Below the pieces are notes generated by a model, which saw only the letters and a list, made by a program, of their open reading frames with translations, searched no databases and was not told where the DNA came from. The position numbers and the translations under genes were made by a program. Shown in pieces: positions 58,455 to 64,000 of a stretch of DNA of 64,000 bases. Numbering within the stretch: position 1 is the stretch's first letter; every line of letters begins with the position of its first letter. Source of the DNA: Megaustenia siamemsis (taxonomy: Eukaryota; Mollusca; Gastropoda; Stylommatophora; Ariophantidae). The DNA is taken from the NCBI GenBank assembly GCA_032433765.1, contig JAVIAB010000051.1:76693712-76757711 (forward strand), in the 5' to 3' direction.

Positions 58455-58965
58455 CATATGCTTAGGTGCCTCTCTCCATAGAGGCAGGCATTCTTCAACT
58501 TTAGAGGTACTTTCATTTTTATTCTTAAATTTTGTTGTTTTTTGGATAGATTTTGTCCTTTCAGTTTAGCCCATGCAGTGGTTAATTTCAACCTACTCCT
58601 TTCTAATGTTCTGTCAATCCATCTTATCGTGGTCAGCCGTTGAGTCTGGTGTTCTTGCAAAGTTTATTGAAGGCTTGTTGTATTGTGTTTTGATCTTTCT
58701 GCCTTATCACGTGGTCAAACCATTTTATCTGTTGTTTCTTTGTATATTCTATGGCAGGGATTATGCCTAGATTTTTTTCAGTTCTACACTTCTAATCTTA
58801 TCTCTAAGGCTCTTTTCTGTCATTTGTTCTTGAGTCCATGTCTGGCATTGGTAGCACAACAATGTTCTGTATATTGTCCCATTTTATACCTCTAGAGTTA
58901 TTTCCTTGTTGGACAATAGTCATGATAGCTGTCTGATGATTTGACAAGCTTTGTTGCATCTTGAG
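58455..58965 (-). mobile_element. LINE-C fragment (3' part)
   Basis: It matches 30290-30800 in the same orientation: TGATCTTTCTGCCTTATCAC, ACCATTTTATCTGTTGTTTC, TTGGTAGCACAAC and TTATTTCCTTGTTGGACAAT. This is the post-RT segment of the family. Stops and deletions are present. A 5' extension beyond about 58965 is weakly similar. Confidence 0.83.
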
Positions 58966-59083
58966 TCTATTTCTGCTGTTTGTGAATTGTCGTTGTGAAT
59001 AACCGATGTTACAAATGTAAAAATTCTGTAAAATATTATGGTTTTAATTCAAGCATATCTTATATGGGGAAAAAAAGGGGGGG

Positions 59084-59240
59084 GGGTGTCTAGTGGTAAG
59101 ACCTCAGCCTCTAGACAAGAGAGAAAATGGATGTCCAAAACAAGAATATCCAGGGTTCGATTCCCACTGGCGGTGACATTTTTTTAAAAATTAATAAAAT
59201 CTTATCCATGGCTTTACCCCTGGCCTCTTGGTAGTGTGAT
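59084..59240 (+). mobile_element. tRNA-related SINE, third type, probably partial
   Basis: GGTGTCTAGTGGTAAGACC (A-box-like) and CCAGGGTTCGATTCCCACTG (perfect B box) are about 60 bp apart, after a G10 run. The downstream body (CCATGGCTTTACCCCTGGCC) differs from the other SINEs. The long A-B spacing argues against a functional tRNA gene. Confidence 0.6.
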
Positions 59241-59289
59241 CCAAAGTTATTAAATAAAATTAATGTTAGACTTTAGAGGAATGAAGTTT

Positions 59290-59825
59290 ACCATAAGTGT
59301 GTGATATTAACAACCTTGATTCTTGTTTCTACCATCTTCATCCTACAACCTATGTCAATCTTCTTTCCTTAAATATAGATGAGATCTTTGGTTGCATGAC
59401 CATTTCTCTATTATTTCAATATTAGCCTTGAATTCAGTCCATTGTAGATGAGATCTTTGGTTGCATGACCATTTCTCTTATTTCAATATTAGTCTTGAAT
59501 TCATTCCAATGTAGATGAGATCTTTGTTTGCATTGCCATTTCTCTTATTTCAATATTGGTCTTGAATTCATTCCACTGTAGATGAGATCTTTGGTTGCAT
59601 GCCCATTTCTCTTATTTCTATATTAGTCTTGAATTCATTCCATTGGACACAGCATATTTTTCTTAGGCTTTTGTCTTGAATAGTTTTTACTTTTCTCTCA
59701 ATCTCTTTTGTTATTTTCCAGCTTTCACATACATAGGTAAGTGTTGTTAATACATTTGAGTTGAATATTCTAAGTTTGGTTTTCTTGCATATCATTTTTG
59801 ATTTCCATATTTTGTTAACACCACA
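59290..59825 (-). mobile_element. LINE-B fragment with internal 67-bp tandem duplication
   Basis: The minus strand encodes TKLRIFNSNVLTTLTYVCES, then KSLRKICCVQWNEFKTNIEI and REMGMQPKISS. The segment encoding EFKTNIEIREMGMQP is repeated in tandem four times (starts at 59377, 59446, 59513 and 59580; period 67-69 bp). It is the same family as 52690-53200. It is 5'-truncated, and the amplified part is frameshifted because 67 is not a multiple of three. Confidence 0.85.
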
Positions 59826-60014
59826 AGGTTCTACACGGTTTCCCCACTAATTAACAACTTACTATCTATTAAATGAAAGGAACTAAATAATGAAATGTGA
59901 AGAGAAACAAGAGGTGACAATTTCTTGGAATTGTTCAGTTGGTATTGTTTGACCTTTTCTAAAAAAGTTTCATGAAATTACAGAAAATAAAACACAGGCT
60001 TGAAGTACTTGAAT
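59826..60014. other. Unassigned AT-rich intronic DNA
   Basis: No gene or repeat is recognised between LINE-B and the Penelope-like element. Confidence 0.4.
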
Positions 60015-61110
60015 TACCTGATTATCTTTAATTACCTGTCAACTTTTCAGTGTTCCTCCTTTGGTCACCTTCAAACACGACAGGAGTCTGAGAGGCATTC
60101 TTGTCACGAGCCGCGTTCCCCACTAAAACCACAAACATCTTGGTAATTTTCTATGTGAACGTCAAATTTGTGGAACTTTTGACCATGTTCTTTGCACCTA
60201 TTTGGTCCTGTTCCCTAACAGGTGATTTCACATCAAGTGGGCGGTTTACTAGTGTGTCACTGAATATTATCTAAACCATAATATGTAAGCATTGCCAGAT
60301 GACATATGTGGGCGAGTCTGGACGACACTTGAGTGACAGATTTTTGTGAGCATCTCCGTGATGTTGAGCAAAAGACTTGGCAGCCCGGTGTCTGCCCATT
60401 TCAACTCTCCAGGCCATAGAGGTAAACCTAACATGCAAGCCACTGGTATTGCCTCGTGTCACTGTAGCAATCGTAGTTGCTTTGTCTTTGAGAATCATCT
60501 CATTGCCCAGTTGGGTCCACTGGCACCCCAAGGCATGAACATATTGCTCTCATATACATCGGACATCTACCAAACATTTCTTACCCTCATGCACTACCGC
60601 ACCTGCACATGTATGTATATTTGTCAGCATATGTATTAGCACATTTTGACACCTTCTGGTTTTCTTTTGTGTGCTTTGTGGTAATATATATATACTTATG
60701 CTTGTACGCATATTTGGTTATGTGCACATGCTTTTTTGCACATGCGTTCGGTGTGCACATCCACAGTTAGATATACGCAGTTTATAGGTATCTTGTACCC
60801 ACTTCCCCATATTTTTAGAACCCTTCCTTTTTATTTCTTCCCTGACTGCCTGGTCAGTGAGATATATAATTGGTCAGCCCACCTATTTTAGTTCATTCAG
60901 AGGCTGACCAAGCTTTGGACCACAGGGACGTGACCTTTTTTTCCCCTTTTCTTGAGTATCTGGCATATTATCGCCATGTAGTTAGATTTGTGTATATATC
61001 CTCATATATATTTTTGTGTTGTTGTTTGTTGTTCCAGCTGAAGGCCTACTTGTTGGCCAAAACGTCAACTTTTGTTTTGAACTTGCCTACGTAAAGCTGT
61101 TACCATACCA
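60015..61110 (+). mobile_element. Penelope-like element, 3' part with degenerate GIY-YIG endonuclease
   Basis: Plus-strand frames with shifts read PPLVTFKHDRSLRGILV (end of the RT-linker region), then YVGESGRHLSDRF and EHLRDVEQK, then PVSAHFNSPGHRGKPNMQATG and HLIAQLGPLAPQGMN. This series is characteristic of the C-terminal GIY-YIG endonuclease of Penelope-like elements (Y.GE.GR.L..R...H, the S.HFN..GH block, and the E...I..L.....GMN end). Several stops and frameshifts make it inactive. The non-coding 3' part, with VLNLPT-like sequence, extends to about 61110. The RT domain is missing, so the copy is 5'-truncated. Confidence 0.8.
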
Positions 61111-61185
61111 CTTTTTTTTTTAATTGTCACTTTATCTGCCTTCTGCAATAATTTCATTCTCATTAATGGGTTTGTTTACTTCCAG

Positions 61186-61293
61186 GAATCATCACAGGCC
61201 ATTCAAAATTTGGTCGAAGAGATGAAGCTACTGGGATCTCTCACAGCTTTGTTTCTCTCTAAAGTGTTTGGAGGCTGCTGTCTTAGCAATTAG
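61186..61293 (+). CDS. Possible terminal exon following the ankyrin exons
   Basis: The acceptor TTTACTTCCAG ends at 61185. In phase 0 the exon reads ESSQAIQNLVEEMKLLGSLT then ALFLSKVFGGCCLSN and stops with TAG at 61291-61293. The previous visible ankyrin exon ends in phase 1, so this frame needs an unseen exon between. Alternatively, entering in phase 1 gives GIITGHSKFGRRDEATGIS, ending at a TAA near 61260. The helical, charged N-terminal half looks protein-like, but there is no domain and the call rests on one acceptor site. Confidence 0.35.
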   Translation, partial: ESSQAIQNLVEEMKLLGSLTALFLSKVFGGCCLSN

Positions 61294-61439
61294 CCAATTC
61301 CTTTCTATACAAGCACATGCACACATGAGCTGACACACAGGCACTTACACAACTACACACACTCATTCTCACACATAAATCAAGGGAAGTAATCATACAA
61401 TAAAAGAAAACAAAATGTCTCAGTTTTAAATTGTTGAAT

Positions 61440-61800
61440 TTATTCTTGTTTATGTTCAGTCTTCTATATTTCCTCTTCTTGTCTTTCTCTTTCTTCTGCT
61501 GTTGATCTTTCTACATCTGCTTCACTGCTATTTTTACTTCTTGTTCTTCAGCTTTTTCTAATTATTCTTCTGTTCTTCCTCCTCTTCTATTTTTTCTTCG
61601 TCCACTTTTTCCTCCTTTTCATCTTCTCCTTTATCCTCATATTCTTCTTGTTTCTTCTTGTTTTTCTTATTTATTTTTTTCCTCTTTTTCATCTCCTTCT
61701 TCTGTTTCTGTTTCAATGTCTTCTTCCTCTGTTCCTACTTTTATTACTACTATTTATTTTTTGCCTTCCTCTTTTCTTCTGCTTCATTCCATAACCTTGG
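61440..61800. repeat. Polypyrimidine-rich tract (TTC/TTTC-rich)
   Basis: About 360 bp is strongly pyrimidine-biased on the plus strand (TTCTTCTTGTTTTTC-like), interrupted by occasional purines. The resulting open frame (61658-61939) is a phenylalanine/serine-rich artefact. Confidence 0.8.
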
Positions 61801-61854
61801 GGATCGTTGGGTCACCACTGACAGACCTCGTCAATGTTGTACATTTCTCTTTAT

Positions 61855-62335
61855 CTCCGATCTTTTGTTGAGACTGAAAGTTGAGACCTGTCCATTGTTT
61901 CATGTTACTTTGCTATGTCTACTTCCAATCTTTCTTTGAGACTGAAAGTTGGGACCTGTCTATTGTTTCATGTTACTTTCCCATCTCTATCTCTGATCTT
62001 TCTTTGAGACTGAAAGTTGAGACCTGTCTATTGTTTCATGTTACTCTGCCATCTCTACCTCTGATCTTTCTTTGAGACTGAAAGTTGGGACCTGTCTATT
62101 GTTTCATGTTACTTTGCCATCTCTATCTCTGATCTTTCTTTGAGACTGAAAGTTTAGACCTGTCCATTGTTTCATGTTACTTTCCCATCTCTATCTCCAA
62201 TCTTTCTTTGAGACTGAAAGTTGAGACCTGTCTATTGTTTCATGTTACTTTCCCATCTCTATCTCTGATCTTTCTTTGAGACTGTAGTTGAGACCTGTCT
62301 ATTGTTTCATGTTACTTTGCTATCTCTATCTATCA
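61855..62335. repeat. 68-bp minisatellite, about 7 copies
   Basis: Units of 68 bp contain TCTTTGAGACTGAAAGTTGA and GACCTGTCTATTGTTTCATG with TTACTTTGCCATCTCTATC. CTTTGAG starts at 61934, 62002 and 62070, an exact 68-bp spacing. The first and last units are degenerate. Confidence 0.92.
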
Positions 62336-62469
62336 TGGTTCTCCCTTAACAATCATATCGTTAACATGGAAACACCAGTGGTACGAATGGATGCTGATGA
62401 GGTGACCAGGGACAGGTTGATGTGATAGTTCGAAGTTTAGTTTGATCACATCCTGTGTTTTAGGCTCAA

Positions 62470-63715
62470 GACGACCATGTGATAACAAAATCCCACAAAA
62501 GATTAGATGTCTTTAAGGTCACGACAACTGCCAACATCGAGCGGAGGCTACCAACCCTTCTATTACAGTGACTAGTCCTCGCACTAATTGTGTACACCTT
62601 AGCAATTCTAACAGTCAGTACAACATAAATTGACAGGCTGGAGAAAATACAGAATGAAGCTATGCGCTTTATCTCGGGGATGTACGAGAGACACTCCCTG
62701 TGTAGCAATGAGGTATCTTCTTGACTTTCCAACCATAGATGGCAGGATCAAGTTCTGGAGGGAAGGAGCATACCTGAAGATAAGGAGCATCCATTGCACA
62801 ACTAGCTTAACACAGGGAAAGGTGTCAGGCTAAAAAGAGGCAAATCATGGGTGGGCCGAGCAGAAGATATCATCAAACAGGCCTGTGGGTTTACCAATAG
62901 CAACACTGATGAGCAGTGGGTACAGGTGCCTACATCATCCGGCGGATCATTCGCGTGTATTATCACGCTCGATTGGAAATGTAGGGAACAGAACTCGGTC
63001 GTGATCAATTCGGATGTCATATGGGATAACACCAATGAAAAGGATGCAGTCATCTATACAGACAGATCTGTAATACGACACCAAAGGAGTGTATGGGCAC
63101 TTACAGCATGCTCGGCTGGCAGAATAGTCAAAGAAGATAGCGGTGCATGCGTTATGACCGCGAGTAGCATGACAATGGAGGTGATGGCAGTGACTAGGGC
63201 ATTCATTTGGTTAGTCACAAGACTACACCTACGTCTGCATACTAAGTGATCCGTTGAGCATGATAGGAAAAGTTGAGGCGGGCTCTGTACTCATGCAATG
63301 GGTAGAGTCATTGCAGTAGTCAAAAATACGTAAGGTCACCGTTGTCTACGTCCCTGTACGTAATGGAGCACGGGAAAATGTAACAGCGGACAGGTTGGGT
63401 AGCTGCGCTGTCATTGAAGACGGTCAACCAATGAGTCGGGCGAATATCATCAATGACCTCCGACGTGTGTGAAATGCACAGGAATTTGACAACCATGAGT
63501 CCACATCACTCGTTCGGATGAAAGAGATGGGAGTTAAGGTGTGCACAGCTAGAAGCGAGAAACTTAGTGGCCGTATTGAAAAAAAACAACTTATCAACCA
63601 ACACAAACCTCGAGTCGTCAGTCTTTGGACACTGGTACTTGCTGAGGAGGGGATCTGAGCACCTATGGACATGTTCGGAATGCAATGATGATGACCCGCA
63701 AATAAATCTATACGG
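62470..63715 (+). mobile_element. LINE-F, non-LTR retrotransposon 3' part with RNase H domain
   Basis: After KLDRLEKIQNEAMRFISG-like and MRYLLDFPTI segments (about 62630-62735), the plus strand encodes an RNase H fold: AVIYTDRSV (first catalytic Asp; the usual TDGS glycine is Arg), MTMEVMAVTRAF (catalytic Glu), and, after a +1 shift near 63235, CILSDPLSMI (third catalytic Asp). YVP..NGA.ENVTADRL (about 63345-63400) corresponds to the C-terminal RNase H block. A C-terminal region (AQEFDNHES...RMKEMG) follows. RNase H after RT is typical of I/Jockey-group LINEs. Several frameshifts and stops; inactive. Related fragment at 38765-39300. Confidence 0.82.
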
Positions 63716-63734
63716 TGCTACTTCTAGATATGGT

Positions 63735-63870
63735 GGTGTTCTTGAACTTGTATCTGTGGAGCATGTCTGTTATCTGGGATACAATGTTCTTCCATGTCGT
63801 TTTATGTACTCTCCTTGAGAGCAACTGATATGTGTGCCATAGAGATTGATGTTATGTGTTAATGTTATGT
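63735..63870 (-). mobile_element. LINE-D fragment
   Basis: GTATCTGTGGAGCATGTCTG and TTATCTGGGATACAATGTTC, with the following TTCCATGTCG, parallel the intact LINE-D at 44025-44100 (GTATCTCTGCAGCATGTCTG, TTATCTGTGTGACTAGGTTC), extending to about 63870. It is in the same orientation as the 43-45.6 kb copy. Short and degenerate. Confidence 0.7.
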
Positions 63871-63965
63871 GTTGACGCGCTGTGTGGTGATGTTAAATAT
63901 CGACGTTATTTGTTATATGTTGACGTTATTTGTTTCATGTTATATGTTGGCGTTATTTGTTATAT
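63855..63965. repeat. Short tandem repeat (~20 bp, GTTATATGTTGACGTTATTT)
   Basis: Degenerate ~20-bp units built on TTATGTGTTGACG and GTTATATGTTGACGTTATTT start at the edge of the LINE-D fragment and repeat about five times. Confidence 0.75.
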
Positions 63966-64000
63966 AAAGGTAAAGGTCAAGTACAAGACTTGAACCGGCG
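63966..64000 (-). mobile_element. 3' end of the second SINE-like family, cut by the window edge
   Basis: AAAGGTCAAGTACAAGACTT GAACCGGCG matches the left end of the element at 57796-58125 (AAAGGTAATGTACAAGACTT GAATCGG). Only the last ~35 bp are inside the window. Confidence 0.7.

Noticed and set aside
61658..61939. Phe-rich open frame as a signal or membrane peptide
   Set aside because: It is produced by the polypyrimidine tract and lacks any other support.

Overview
This window is a gene-poor, repeat-dominated stretch of animal nuclear DNA. It is AT-rich, has GT-AG introns and GATG/ATG-tailed non-LTR retrotransposons, and carries several tRNA-derived SINEs, a Penelope-like element and a mariner relic. 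Nothing bacterial is present (no operons, no long clean ORFs). The transposon mix suggests a lophotrochozoan, most likely a mollusc, but that is inference and no single gene proves it.

Layout. 1-16.6 kb: a ~400-bp dispersed repeat occurs twice in the same orientation (1-398 and 16241-16637) and brackets a 38-bp minisatellite and a 14-kb satellite. The satellite has ~132-bp monomers and a higher-order period near 3.36 kb. 17.4-27.4 kb: a second, unrelated 10-kb satellite with ~83-bp monomers and its own higher-order structure. 28-40 kb: a mosaic of truncated LINEs (six families, called A-F here) and minisatellites. At least two of these arrays appear to have grown out of LINE sequence. 40.7-45.7 kb: a composite retroposon sits against a kelch-repeat coding fragment, followed by a mariner relic that seems split by a nearly intact Tx1/L1-like LINE (family D). 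46-64 kb: more LINE fragments, SINEs (some with clear target-site duplications), a large inverted duplication, a Penelope-like element with a GIY-YIG region, and a LINE with an RNase H domain.

Host coding sequence is sparse. A kelch-propeller fragment (41.8-42.2 kb, + strand) carries a frameshift and a following AATAAA. Four dispersed exon-like blocks on the + strand (49622-49832, 53301-53413, 58184-58307, 61186-61293) have splice signals. The first three join in phase into ankyrin repeats but contain in-frame stop codons, so this looks like a decaying ankyrin gene whose introns are filled with repeats.

The strongest candidates for something undescribed are: (a) the two-copy composite element with a (CT)n end, a ~350-bp conserved module, a private minisatellite and target-site duplications; (b) minisatellites born from LINE segments and apparently from a splice-acceptor region; (c) the 3.36-kb higher-order satellite bracketed by a dispersed repeat; and (d) the ~0.7-kb inverted duplication at 53.5-56.3 kb. 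Family names and coordinates of degenerate elements are approximate because no alignment could be run.
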